From Canna indica (taxonomy: Eukaryota; Streptophyta; Magnoliopsida; Zingiberales; Cannaceae): 64,000 nucleotides of DNA. Positions 11,564 through 22,420 of the stretch are shown here, piece after piece (position 1 is the stretch's first letter; each line of letters opens with the position of its first letter). The stretch lies in contig CP136895.1 of the NCBI GenBank assembly GCA_034359265.1, forward strand, positions 52,966,001 through 53,030,000, given 5' to 3'. Below the pieces are notes generated by a model. It was not told the DNA's origin. It did not search any database and saw only the letters and a program-made list of their open reading frames with translations. Both the position numbers and the translations under genes were made by a program.

Positions 11564-12028
11564 TGTAATACCCCGGTTTAGTCCTACATCGTGAGTATGT
11601 TGAATGTGATATTGGCTTATAATACCATATTGTAATACACCGGTTTAGTTCCACATCGAGAGTATGTTGGATGTGGTGTTGGCTTATAAGGCTTGATGAG
11701 TGTGCTATCATCAACTTCAGCTTAAGCATTTTAAATGGTATCAGAGCAAGACCTAGTCCTAAGCATGGTGAGGGAGCCTATGTGAGAAAGGGCTGCCCAG
11801 ATGATGGGGTGGAGCCGCTACTAGGCTAGGCATCATATTCCGCTGACTTGGATGTGATTTTGGGCTATGTGTTAGACTCGAGTTGAGTCTTGACGAGGAC
11901 GTCAAGACATAAGTGGGGGAGATTGTAATATTCCGATTTAGTCCCACATCGGGAGTATGTTGGATGTGGTGTTGACTTATAAGGCTTGATGGGTGTGCTA
12001 TCATCAACTTCAGCTTAAACATTTTAAT
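11564..12028 (+). mobile_element. TRIM (terminal-repeat retrotransposon in miniature)
   Basis: LTR-like repeats of about 105 bp at 11631-11735 and 11924-12028 share TTTAGT.CCACATCG and CTATCATCAACTTCAGCTTA. Between them lie a primer-binding site TGGTATCAGAGC at 11736 (initiator Met tRNA type) and a polypurine tract AAGTGGGGGAGAT at about 11911-11923. The internal part is under 200 bp with no coding capacity. A third, partial LTR copy at 11564-11630 sits directly upstream, suggesting unequal recombination or a tandem insertion. Confidence 0.9.
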
Positions 12029-12339
12029 TAGGCCAATAGGTTGGTCTATGAAGTTGATGGATCGCTTATTTTATCAAGCGGGTCGTAACATTATAAGTTC
12101 ATATCTACATGATGCTACTCTAGCCATGTGAACTTTTGAATATGACCACCTCTAGGTCACATAGTTCGGTCTTAGGATCGAGACTATAAGCCACCCATTG
12201 CAACTAGGTTATATAGTGTCCTCCAAAAGGATTTACGTGCTAAGACTATTATTGTGTCCCTGATGGCACCTTCAACACCTCAATCTCTAAGGATAGCTTC
12301 TTAGACTAGTACATCGAATGTTCTTATGCCTATACCAAG
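12029..12339. other. No gene recognised
   Basis: Low-complexity-free noncoding sequence between the TRIM and copia-like debris; nothing identified. Confidence 0.3.
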
Positions 12340-12640
12340 AAAACCACTCAAAGGCCAACTCAACAATCCTTAAATCAAACAAAAATAAACTAAAAATTAC
12401 AAATAAACAAGAGCAATTAACAAACAAATTCAACTTAGCTCTCTTAACAATATTCTAGCTCGTCTTGATGTCTTTATTGATGAATCATTCAAGGGTTGAG
12501 GCTTAATCAAGAAGGAAGTGTTTCAAAGCTAGAGTTTTTCAAGTAAATGGCTCAATGAGGCTCGCAATGTATTCAAGGATGTCCGAATAGGTTCAATAGA
12601 GCTTAAGGAACATTGGTAGAGCCTATTTATGAAGATCCAC
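12340..12640 (-). mobile_element. Degenerate LTR fragment, inverted
   Basis: Resembles the inverted LTR interior at about 39840-40000: the segment around TTGATGAATCATTCAAG, AAGCTAGAGTTTTTCAAG and GGCTCAATGAGGCT. Strongly diverged, so the match is approximate. Confidence 0.45.
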
Positions 12641-12679
12641 GGAGATAAGGCTCAGAAAAAGAAAGTTATAGAAAAATTG

Positions 12680-13035
12680 AGTGGTAGCCTTGGTATAGAG
12701 CATAAATCCACTTGTGTAACTAGATTTTAATGTTACCTTGGAGTTTGACGTGGGAATGTGCATTTAGGGAAAATGTTGTAATCTTCCGATGTAAATCATT
12801 GGATGAATCATATAATATAGTGAATTATTTGAAATACTAAGCGGGGAGCTTAAATGTAGGCTTGGCTAAAAGCCGAACTATTATATTGGTTTGATTACTT
12901 GTGTGCTTACATGATTTATTTTACTTCCGCTTGTTGAACAGAATTTGTCATCAATAATTGACTAAAACTTAATTTAGACTTAATTTTAGGAACATACTAT
13001 TCAACCCCCACTAGTGTATTATTTTCCTTACATTT
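12680..13035 (+). mobile_element. Degenerate copia-like LTR 3' end with primer-binding site
   Basis: The order (a GAGTGGTAGCCTTGG segment, CTAAGCGGGGAGCTTA, a GGCT..CCGAACTAT segment, TTCAACCCCCACTAGTGT) is that of the family S LTR 3' half, but sequence identity is low. TTTGGTATTAAACAGG at about 13033 resembles a Met-tRNA primer site, so this is the 5' LTR end of a related element. Confidence 0.6.
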
Positions 13036-13559
13036 GGTATTAAACAGGTTCATAGTTTAAAATTTCATAATCTCTCTTACAACAAATTCTGAACTGACGA
13101 TGGAACTAGGGTGTTTGGTATCCATACCTCCTAGGCTCTATGTCTTAAACTTTGGTCTTTGAAAACATAGAATGTACAATTTTGTAAGACTCAAGGTTTA
13201 GAAGTTTACATTTGTTTAAAATTGAATATGTTGAGTCTAAAAAGGTTTTGTATAATTGGAACCAAAATGAGACCGATTTAGTTAAATTAAATGCAAAAGC
13301 TATGAAATGTATATTGTTTTTTACAAAATGAAATTTTTGAACAAGTCGTGCATTGTACTTTGGCTTTCAAAAAAACCAAGGAATTGACTAGTTTTGATAA
13401 AGGTGGTGATCACAATAGTCATCTCCCTACTACTAATGAGGGTTTTAATATCCATATCATTTCATGTCAAAGGAGCACAAGCAAGAATCACAAAAAAAAA
13501 CCTAGGTGCTTTCTTAATTTGTCACGAGAAGGGACACAAAAAGAAACATTGTCTCCAAT
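13036..13559 (+). pseudogene. copia gag fragment with broken zinc knuckle
   Basis: Downstream of the primer site, a decayed gag ends in ICHEKGHKKKHC (13513-13548), a copia CCHC zinc knuckle whose first cysteine lies in another frame. The sequence stops abruptly at 13559, where a CACTA element end begins. Confidence 0.65.
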
Positions 13560-14640
13560 CACTACTTGGAATATAAGCTTCATTGACGGCTCAAACTGTT
13601 AATGAACCGTCGGTGATGTTTATCACGGACAACAAAAACTATTGCAACAAGCCATTGCAACTATAGACGTCGCTAATAACCTATGACGGTTGCGACAACC
13701 ATCACAACTAACATATTAGCCTCTACAATTGTCGCTGATATTTAATCATCAATGACGGTCGACATAGATGTCGCTGATATGTTATCATCAACGGCCTGCA
13801 GCTGTCACTGAATGTTATTAGCAACCGTGATAACTTATGCTGCCCAGGCCATTAGCCATTTACGATACATTTTTAGCGATGACTAACCATTGGTAAGTGG
13901 TCACTGATGTTTTATCCTTCATCTAAAAAAATAAAAAATTTGAAAGTTCATGTATACATCAATTTATTCTTAAACCACACAATATACACGAGTTAAAACC
14001 ACATAGTATACAAACATAAACAACCACACAATATACACAATATGAATCAATTTATACTTAAATGTTATATATCATCAATGTAATCAAAATACAACTATCT
14101 AAGCCTCAAATGGAGGCTATCAAGTATAAAAGTAAAGTATATACAAATATCAAGTATAATGTAATCAAAATATACTACAACAAAATCTCACGATTGAGGT
14201 AGAGGCTGCAGAGGATGAGCGGCAGAGTCTCGAGCGATTGGGTCGGGAGCGGTGTCATTTGGGTCGAGGAGGACGCTCGAGTCTGCACAATGTGTGTGAC
14301 CCCAAGCTATCTCATTACGGTGGTCCGGGCTTGGTTCAGCTACTCGTTTTAGCGAGCGCGGGCAATCGCCTCCCACGCGCTCTCTACAAAGGGCGTCTAA
14401 TCCTCAGCCATGTATAGCGAGCTTGCAAAATAAAATAATAATATTAACATCAATATTTATAATTATCATTGATTAAAAATATTGTATGCGTACCTCAAAC
14501 TCCCGCCCGAGCATGTTAATGTGCTTGTGGGGCACGTGAGACCAAGTAGGCCACGCCTAGTGCATGAAGCGTCGAAACGTTCCCGCTATAGTGCGGGAGA
14601 CGTCCTCCTACTCGAACATGCACAAAGTAAAGTATAATTA
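13560..14640 (-). mobile_element. CACTA (En/Spm) element end
   Basis: CACTACTTGGAATATAAGC at 13560 is a CACTA-type terminal sequence. It is followed by about 350 bp of subterminal motifs (variants of GACGGT, GTCGCTGATAT, AACCGT) in both orientations. Beyond about 14190 the minus strand carries transposase-like fragments. The other end is not found and may be lost at the Mutator-like element that starts near 14688. The left flank is a copia gag, so the CACTA element inserted into it; only one 3-bp flank (AAT) can be seen. Confidence 0.65.
14188..14640 (-). pseudogene. CACTA-associated plant transposase (Ptta/En/Spm-like) fragment
   Basis: Minus-strand frames at about 14500-14615 read EDVSRTIAGTFRRFMH, WPTWSHVPHKHINMLGREFE, resembling the Transposase_24 (Ptta/En/Spm) domain with its W-PTW-x-VP motif. 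A second fragment at 14188-14400 follows after an AT-rich, intron-like gap. Stops are present. Family call is by motif only. Confidence 0.5.
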
Positions 14641-14797
14641 TATATTATGATATATTAAATTATAAATAAATAATGATTAATAAATGGGAAAATAACTAAA
14701 ATGGTCCCTAAATTTTTTCAGAATTGTCACATTAGTCCCATAATTTTTTTCCGGCTTAATTGGATCCCTAAAGATTTGTAAATGTCACTTTGGTCCC

Positions 14798-15045
14798 TGA
14801 TCGTGACCCTACTGTTAAAAGAAATCCTACGTGGCTAATGTTCCGATGACATGGCATCTGGTTTAGTTGACTTTGCTTACGTGTATTTAAATATACTTAC
14901 ATGGATTATTTTATCATTTATAAAATAAAATATGATCCATTTTTTTCTCTCTCCCTCTCTCCCACCACTGTCATCTTCTCCTCCTCCTCCTCTTCCCTCC
15001 TCCTTCTCCGCCATCGTCACCTCCTCCTCCTCCTCCTCGGTCGTC
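14798..15045 (+). repeat. Left inverted arm of the Pack-MULE-like element
   Basis: Shares ATCCTACGTGGCTAA, GGCATCTGGTTTAGTTGACT and TTTGCTTACGTGTATT with the reverse complement of the right arm, then runs into a CTC/CTT-rich tract. The 14877-15225 ORFs on both strands are products of this low-complexity tract. Confidence 0.88.
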
Positions 15046-15639
15046 GTCACCTTCTCGCCAGTTGTTTCTTCCGACATAATTTTGGTGACGGCGGCGGTGG
15101 AGGAGGAGGAGGCGACAATGATGGCAGCGGAGGAGGAGAGCCTTTTCATTCCTACTACATCAGCGAGAGGGAGGAGAGCCTTTTTATTCCTACTGCATTC
15201 TTTTAATATTCCCGGCCGATCCTAAACTGCGACAACATTCTCGGAGGAGCACCGCGACATAGAGAAGCCGCCGACAACATTCTTGGACGAGCACCTCGAA
15301 ATAGAGAAGCCATCGGCTTCTCTGTGTCCTTGTTGAGGCCATTTCAATATCAACTATGATAGAGAGCGCATTAGTTGAGCATAGCCATGGAAATTCGCAG
15401 ACAAGATTTTAGACCAGTGCCACCTCATTTAAGCGTCCAAACTTCAGAGTTCAGGTATGGGCTGTGTGTTGATGCATTGATTGCGAAGGTCTGGTGGGAA
15501 GGGGTGATTTTTTATCATCATGAATCTTCCGAAGAGAGGACGGTGTTCTCTCCAGATCAAGGAGAGTTCAACTGCGTCTTACCCAAGACTGGGATGGAGT
15601 ATCCGGCAGTTGGAAGCCTCATGGCCAATGGCTATTGCT

Positions 15640-15644
15640 TCAAG
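15640..15644. repeat. Target-site duplication TCAAG, left copy
   Basis: Precedes the LTR start TGTTGG at 15645; same five bases follow the LTR end at 17276-17280. Confidence 0.92.
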
Positions 15645-17275
15645 TGTTGGCTTAAGGTTTTCAACCTTGGTCTTAATCTCGATTTTTCTTGGTTCTGATG
15701 ATAATAAATATGGAACTAATATTTCATTGAGAAATACTTTCAGGTTCCATATCGGTTAGCGTACGACGTCCTCGATCGAAAATAATCAAAAAATCAGAAG
15801 GATGTTGGACGCGCTCGGATTCGTCGGGAAGATAAAGTCTAGGTTTAGGGTGTCTAGTTTATGTTGTAAATCTTCATGATGATGCATAAGAACCCAAAAA
15901 TCAAACCCGAACCCCAAAATATGAAAATCCGAAAACTGCCCTGAAATTCACTAAGCCTAGGGAGCTCCTTGGAGGGCTATATGACCTAGACATTTTCTTG
16001 ACACAAAAAATGGCGGTAATTGTTCCTTAGGTAAAAACTAGACAACGAGGTATTTTAAAGAAATTTTTGGAAGCCTTTAGCATACCCATATTTGACCCGG
16101 GAGATTAAAAAATTTCCATTTTCCGGAAATTTATACTAGACCCCATAAACTAGATTTTGATTTTTTAGATATTTTTATTGAATCCAAATGGAGGGTAATC
16201 CTTATATAACATTTATGTTTTAAAGTTATTAACTTAGCGAAGATGAAACCCAAACAATCAAAAAATCCAGCCTAACCAAACTGCCCTGCCCAGATTCGAT
16301 CGACCGACTGGTCGATCGGCGACATTTTGGTCGATCGAACATTGCCCAGAATGGGCAGAATGCTCCGATCGCTAGGGCGGTCACTTGGTCGGTCGACCGG
16401 ACAAGCAACTTGCAGGCTGTAACGGGCAAAAAATCGCTCATTGAGAAGAGAGAGCTCTCTCTTCTCTTCATGGCTTATAAATAGGAAGCCATGAGAGTCT
16501 TCCTTCATAATATTGATCACCTTTAAACTCCTTGAGCTATCTCTTGATCAATTCTAAGCCTTCATTGAGCAAATCTTGTGAAAACCCTAGCTTGAACCTT
16601 TCATCTACTTGATTAAGCCTTTACTTCATTGCTTCATCATCAAAGGCATCAAGAGGAAGCTAGGAATCTTGTTATGGAGCTAAGTAATTTATTATTTGAT
16701 TTATTGCTCCATTTAGTATTGTATTTTCTTGTTTATTTCTTTGTATTTGAACTTGTGCCTAGAGTGCTAGGTTGATTGAGTTGGTGATTGCCTTGGTGTT
16801 AAGCTTAAATCCACCATTGTAAACTTAGTTTACTAGAATTAGTTGAGTTGTCCCTTAGGTTAAGGTGAGAGAGTGCTCTCGGTAGGAATGTGGGATACTT
16901 CCGGGTGAGAGAGTGCTCTCGGTAGGAATGTGGGATACTTCCGGGTGTGGAAGTGCCTCTAGTTTGAGAGCGGAGACTTTTCGGTGTAAAGTCTTCTTTG
17001 TAAGGGAAACGAGATAATCTAGTAAAGCTAGTTTAGAAATCCTAAGCGGGGTGCTTAGGTAGTGGAGTAGACATTGGGGCCGAACCACTATAAATACTTG
17101 TGTTAACATTATTTTCTTTGTGTATCGCATTGCTTATCTTTATTACTCGCTTCCGCATTTAGTCGTCAATTGTGAATTGCCTAAGTAACCAAAGAAACGA
17201 TTAAAACCGGATTTAGGCTAATTGATTAGTTAACACACTATTCACCCATCCTCTAGTGTGGCCATTTCACCAACA
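15645..17275 (+). mobile_element. Solo LTR, family 'S', copy 2 (in Pack-MULE)
   Basis: A 1631-bp LTR with perfect inverted ends TGTTGG / CCAACA and flanking TCAAG duplications, with no internal sequence. Colinear with copy 1, including GATGATAATAAATATGG near its start and CTCTAGTGTGGCCATTTCAC at its end. Palindromic GGTCGACC/GATCGACC motifs lie at about 16295-16405. It carries a private tandem duplication of 40 bp (16864-16943). Confidence 0.95.
16864..16943 (+). repeat. 40-bp tandem duplication inside solo LTR copy 2
   Basis: Two identical 40-bp units starting GGTGAGAGAGTGCTCTCGGT at 16864 and 16904; copy 1 has the segment once. Confidence 0.92.
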
Positions 17276-17280
17276 TCAAG
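17276..17280. repeat. Target-site duplication TCAAG, right copy
   Basis: Matches 15640-15644. Confidence 0.92.
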
Positions 17281-17689
17281 TGCTTCAAGGATTCGAGCAC
17301 GAAGGTGGATTACCTATTTCAATTAGGGAGATTTGGTATGACTTGAGAGCTACACGTGCTTTTCAGGATCAAGTCAAAAGCTGGACTTCTGGAACAAAAG
17401 ATATTTGATTCGATCCGATTATACTTTGTCGAGTATGATGTGATGAGATAGTGGGATCGAAGCCTTCTATGATGTGATGAGGCAACATCAAAAGGAAAAT
17501 GAAGACATTGAACCTGATTATTTACCAGAAGCAATAACAGAGTATGAAAGTTACATAGACTCGCATGTGCGAAATGGAAGACAAGAATGTTTACATGGAA
17601 ATGTTAAGTTTCTAAGATTGAATGCTAAAAAATATCTTTTTTTCATGGGTCGGAGCTTTTGGTATAAAGAAAAGAAGAATATGAAGGAA

Positions 17690-17946
17690 GAGGAGGAGGA
17701 GGAGGCGGCGACGACGACGGCAGCGGAGGAGGAGGAGGAGGGAAGAAGAGGAGGAGGAGGAGGAGGAGATGATAACGGTGGGAGAGAGAGAGAGAGAGAG
17801 AAAAGTGAATCTCATTTTAATTTATAAATGGTAAAATAATCCACGTAGGCACCTATTAATACACGTAAGCAAAGTCAACTAAACCAGATGCCACGTCGTC
17901 GGAACGTTAGCCACGTAGGATTTTTTTTAACGGCAGGGTCACGACC
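17690..17946 (-). repeat. Right inverted arm of the Pack-MULE-like element
   Basis: Reverse complement of the left arm; begins in a GGA/GAC-rich tract and ends in CGGCAGGGTCACGACC. Confidence 0.88.
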
Positions 17947-17950
17947 ATTT

Positions 17951-18254
17951 GGCATTTTAAATTTGATTTTTTTTAGTTTTGTGTTGATTTTTTTATTCAA
18001 TTAGATTATAGCATTTTAGAAAAAAATTAAAAATTTGAACCAAATCAATATATTTTATTGATAATATTATTATATATCATACATTTAATATTATTTATAT
18101 TATATTTAATTTGGTTTAGTATTTAATTTTCTTCACAAAATTTCTTTATTTTACTACAAATTTTTATTTTAAAAAAATACAAAATCTGAAATGAAATTTA
18201 TATATAATGACTATAAATTAATTTTGGTGAAATTAGACGTGAGATTCTTTGAGG
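17951..18254. other. AT-rich stretch, no gene
   Basis: Very AT-rich, no ORF of note. It is the target region into which the solo gypsy LTR at 18260 was inserted. Confidence 0.4.
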
Positions 18255-20638
18255 TGTTATGTAATATCCTAGATATTATTATTAATTTATGTTATTATTT
18301 GTGATTGTCAGCCTAGCGGGCTAGTTCGAGGTCGAGCCGAGTCGACTCATGGTCCGGTGCGAGTTTGAGAGCTCGGGTAAGTCGAATTATGGTTTATAAT
18401 AATATAGTTTAATTGATTAAATTATGTTACATATGGGTGTGCATGTGATTGATGCTTGTATTTAGCATGAGGTTAGTTTGGGTTGAGGAGTTAGCGGGTT
18501 TGGATCTGGGTTTGAGGCGGATGTGGGTTAAAGACGGTTATGGTTGGATGAGATGGGGAAGGGATTATAAAATCCCCCCTAGGGCTAGACGGTTCCCTAT
18601 TAGAGCCGATTTGGACGTTAAGACATTCTTGTTGATTTTCCGTCGATTCTTGAGTTTTATTGCCGAATCCTTGTGTCGAAATGTGGGAGGGGGCCCGAGA
18701 TTCTCCTTTATGGATCGGTAGCCCTAGGACTACCCTAGGGGTGCTCGGCCAAGGTGGAAATAGGGGTTCCCTCGAGGTGTTTGATGAAATGCCTAAGAGA
18801 AGATTCTTGCTGATTTTGAGATCTATGTCTTGGATTGCTTACCTTATTAGGTTCCTATGATGTCAATGCATATCTTGTAATTAAATCTGTGATTTCAGCG
18901 TATTAATCATGCTTTACATATGAAAGGATTTAATCTTGATGTCATGTATGTTCTTGATTTGGATTCTTGATTATGAAACTTGAGTCTTGTTTTAAAGATG
19001 GTGTTGATGCTTGCTAAATTTTGTTTAGCAAATATGATTTAATCTTTGTGTGATTTATCTCAATATTATAAATATATTTTGGTAGTAATTAAGGATTTAA
19101 TTACTGTAAATTTCATATTAATTATCTTGATATGCTGAAAACTCAACATGCTGGAATTTCATGCTGAATTGTCATTAGGGAGGCTGATTTGTTAATCTCT
19201 GTTGTGATGAGTATAGTTCTCTGAATATAGTCGTGTAACTTATCATTTTAACCAGAAAATATAGTCTGGATCCATAGAACACACTTTGGAAATAAAATTC
19301 GGCTTGGGTGCACCAGTTTTGGGCTCAACAGTGAACTGAAAATAAAATCCTAAAACAAAACCCTAATTTTGGCAAATGAAAATTTTAATTGTATAATTAA
19401 AATTCAAGGGGCAGCATAATCAGTTAAGAGTCAACAAATTAAATTATATGAATGAAATAAAATCTCATGGGTTGATGATATTACAGGCCTAGGAGTTGGA
19501 ATCGTGCATAGAGTGTTGCGGCATTTCCAGTAAAGACACCCCAAAGACACCGTAGGATACACTTGACTTAGGTTTTGTTAGCGTCATATCTTTATGAATG
19601 GCGGAGAGGCTCAAATAGGAGCCGGATTGCGGGCTTGGCCCGGAAGATTGAATGGTTAATTCCCAACCTATGTTTAAGGAATAAGTTCGGATGGACAAAT
19701 CCTGATTATTCCTGCGATTGTTTAAGGAATAAGTTCGGATGGGCGAATCCCAATTATTCCTACGATATCTTTTAAGAAATAAGTTCGGATGGGTGAATCC
19801 CGATTATTCCTGCGTTTCTCGTGGAACAAGTTCGGACGGGCAAATCCCGATTGTTCCCGAGTTTTTTTATTTAAGGAATAAGTTTAGATGGGCGAATTCT
19901 GATTATTCCCACGCTTTATCTAAGGGTTCTATTATAGGATAAGCTCGGATGGGTCAATCTCGATTATCCTCATAACCCTTGAGTGTGATTTGTTGCCTTA
20001 GGGCACATGATTTGTACTTTACTGCTAAGTGAATTGGTTTGCCTTTGGGCATGTGATGACCGGATGGCCTTTCATACCACTTGATGCATTACCCCTGTAT
20101 GAGATAGGGACATTTATTATTTTATCTCTGTGGTTGATTTTATGATGGGGGTTGGTAGAACCGCTCACTGAGTTTTTTTGAACTCACCCGTTGTTTATTT
20201 CTTCTTTTTTTTACAAAGCTTGACCATTGAGGTGGGCTAGAGTACTAGGCGCAGCTGAAGGGCAGAGGAGTCATATTGATCTCATAGTAGTTCTAGTTAG
20301 GGGTTGTAGTCGGGTACTCTTTGGTAGTTTGTCATGCACTTGTATTTTGGTATTTCGGAACTGTAGTCCCTTGGGGACATTCATATCTTTCCTTTAGATT
20401 TCATTTATTAAGAGCAAACTGTTGAACTTTGATTTATTTATTTCTGCACTTTCAATACTTTGCTGAAAACTTTACTTCTTAAATGGAAATCTATTTTATT
20501 TTCTCGTTCATAATGAAAAAATATTATTTTTTTCGCTATATTTATTTATGAGTTGACATGTGCATGGGTTAGACTGCAGGGTATAGGCACGTATACCCTG
20601 GCCGGTCACGTGACCCTGAGTTGAGGCGTGACATGTTA
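18255..20638 (+). mobile_element. Solo Ty3/gypsy-type LTR with target duplications
   Basis: LTR 18260-20633 (2374 bp) runs from TGTAATATCC to GGCGTGACA. TGTTA flanks it at 18255-18259 and 20634-20638. Length and the GGCGTGACA end match the LTRs of gypsy element A (29617), so it probably belongs to a related Tekay/Del-like group, though the interiors differ. No primer site or coding region follows, so it is a solo LTR. Confidence 0.88.
19672..19970 (+). repeat. Six ~50-bp tandem units inside the solo gypsy LTR
   Basis: Units start near 19672, 19721, 19771, 19820, 19870 and 19930. Each has the pattern AATAAGTTCGGATGGGCGAA, then TCC.GATTATTCC, with unit-to-unit changes. It is an LTR minisatellite; the ORFs across it are by-products. 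Confidence 0.9.
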
Positions 20639-20639
20639 A

Positions 20640-21130
20640 AATGTTTTTCGTGTAATTTTTTTAAAGAAATTTTTTTGGTAAAATTGGATACCAATTATCG
20701 GATAAAGTGGGAGTTTTGATGTATTTTAAAAAATTATTTGTCTTCAAGAATTATAATTGCTGTCAATCCCAAAGTTTGGGATAGATTATGAAGAAAGATT
20801 AAATGTTGTGATAGATTTATTATAAGGACCAAAGTTTGAGATAGATATTTTAATTTTTCCTATTTATATAACATTATAATAGTTTTTATTACATGCCGAC
20901 GTAGCACAAGTGATAATAAAAAATTATTTTTTATTTGTTGAGTCAGATGACACGTCAGCACCTAAGGTTGCATTGATGGGCATCTGACGTCGGGCTAGAA
21001 TTGATATCAATTTGATAGTTCAGAATGTAGTTAATATAAATTAAAGATCGACTAGATTTGTGAAAAGGATCATAATTTTGGCTAGATACATTAATTAACC
21101 CTTAATAATAATTCAAAAATATTATTTAAC
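20640..21130. repeat. AT-rich Mutator-like terminal sequence
   Basis: Contains GACCAAAGTTTGAGATAGA, GACACGTCAGCACC and GACGTCGGGCTAG in the style of non-autonomous MULE ends. No partner arm was found nearby, so the assignment is tentative. Confidence 0.4.
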
Positions 21131-21234
21131 AGAAATTTAGATAACAAACCAATATAATGGTAGGATTCAATTATTAGCAATAAAAGGTTCATATATAAAA
21201 TAGAGAAAAATAAAAATCATAAGTGCAACAACAA

Positions 21235-21985
21235 TTAAAAGCCTCATTCCCATACAATGTATTATATATGGATTTTGTCTTCACATCTCTCTATTCATGC
21301 AAGGCGAGATCCGTCCCAATATCTAGTAACGATAGATCCTTAGACACATTTTTCTTCACGTAATCTTAGGTCTTCCTCTATTATTCTTCCTACATTCTAT
21401 TACTAAACTATCACATTTTTGAACTAGGACACCTGAGGATCTCCATAGCACATGTCCAAATCATCTTAAAGACCTCTTAATTGGTTTCCACTATGTGCTA
21501 CATGCAACTTTTGCCCGACGTATTCATTTTTAATCTTGTCCAATATTGTATGGTCACTCATCCACCTTAACATTTTCATTTCTGCCACATTCAACCTGTG
21601 TATATGTTGAACTTTAGTTGCCCAACATTTGCTCTTTATAGTATGATTGATCTAATTACTGTTCTACAAAACTTTTCCTTCACTTTATTAGGTATCTTCT
21701 TGTTTGTGATACTTCTCTATTTCAACCATCTTGTTTTTATTCTATGGGTTATATATTCATCTATTATCCCATCATTTTGAAAAATAGAACCTATATATTT
21801 AAAATGACTACACTTAGATACTACTACACCACCTAAACTCACATCCTCTACATCCCTCTTAGACTAAAATTACAGTGCATATGAAAACCTAAAATCTTTG
21901 CTTTCAATGATGTTTTTCCAAACCTTTAACTTACGATTAACTCTGTCTCATCAACTAATACAACAACGTACACTATGGGATAACA
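21235..21985 (-). pseudogene. RTE-type LINE 3' part, decayed
   Basis: Minus-strand frames contain VAEMKMLRWMSDHTILDKIK, QKLHVAH, LRWFGHVLWRSSGVLVQK and KNNRGRPKIT, the C-terminal hallmark of plant RTE LINEs (usual form LRWFGHVQRRP.DAPVR). Farther upstream, a YxDD-like start (LVDETE) and a YLGSI-like region are decayed. Frameshifts abound. Confidence 0.8.
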
Positions 21986-21989
21986 TCTT

Positions 21990-22420
21990 GACATTTATGA
22001 AAAATCCAAAAGTTTAAGATACATTCATATAATAATCATAAAAAAGGATATGGGTGTATCTAACATAACATATATAAGTATGCTTAATATGTTAAACATG
22101 AAAAGACGGCTCAACAAATTAATGTCTGTCCAGCCTCGTCAGTTTTTCATCTTTGAATCAATCATCATGTAGATATTTTTTTCTTTAGATATTAATGTTC
22201 TGTGTACTGATCAGGAATAGAGAAAAAGAAAAAAAAAATAGCTGTAATTTAGAGCACAAGAAGATGTATTTTCACTCTTACACAACATCCTCCGGCAAAT
22301 TACAATCAGAACATACAAATACAAGTGAGCGTGGAAAAGGAGACTATAAGGACAAGCATTACTATAACTACTGACAAATGACAAATTAATCGGTATGAGT
22401 CGGAAATTTGACATGGCTTT
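21990..22420. other. 3' flank of the SINA ligase gene
   Basis: AT-rich; should hold the 3' UTR and polyadenylation site of the minus-strand gene ending at 22421. No other gene seen. Confidence 0.4.

Larger units (their letters stand above)
15375..17640 (+). pseudogene. IDM1-like Agenet-domain gene fragment, split by a solo LTR
   Basis: Part one (15375-15644) reads FRYGLCVDALIAKVWWEGVI, SSEERTVFSPDQGEF, an Agenet/Tudor-like segment found at the N terminus of plant IDM1-type PHD-finger acetyltransferase-like proteins. Part two (17276-17640) resumes with LPISIREIWYDLRATRAF, which in those proteins follows the Agenet region, then EPDYLPEAITEYESYI. Exactly one solo LTR separates them. There is a stop near 17409 and no PHD or acetyltransferase part, so this is a captured, non-functional fragment. 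The family name is inferred from motif order and is less certain than the fact of a captured gene piece. Confidence 0.6.
14688..17950. mobile_element. Pack-MULE-like element carrying a host-gene fragment
   Basis: Long inverted arms (14798-15045 and 17690-17946) enclose pieces of an Agenet/IDM1-like gene. The left arm is preceded by GGTCCCTAAA, ATTAGTCCCATAA, TTTGGTCCCTGA text typical of Mutator-like ends; the right arm is cut just after the shared part, so the 9-bp target duplication cannot be checked. A solo LTR was inserted later at 15645-17275. Confidence 0.7.

Noticed and set aside
14877..15225. Overlapping ORFs on both strands rich in Ser, Glu and Gly
   Set aside because: They arise from CTC/GAG-type low-complexity sequence in the transposon arm; no conserved motif and no start context.
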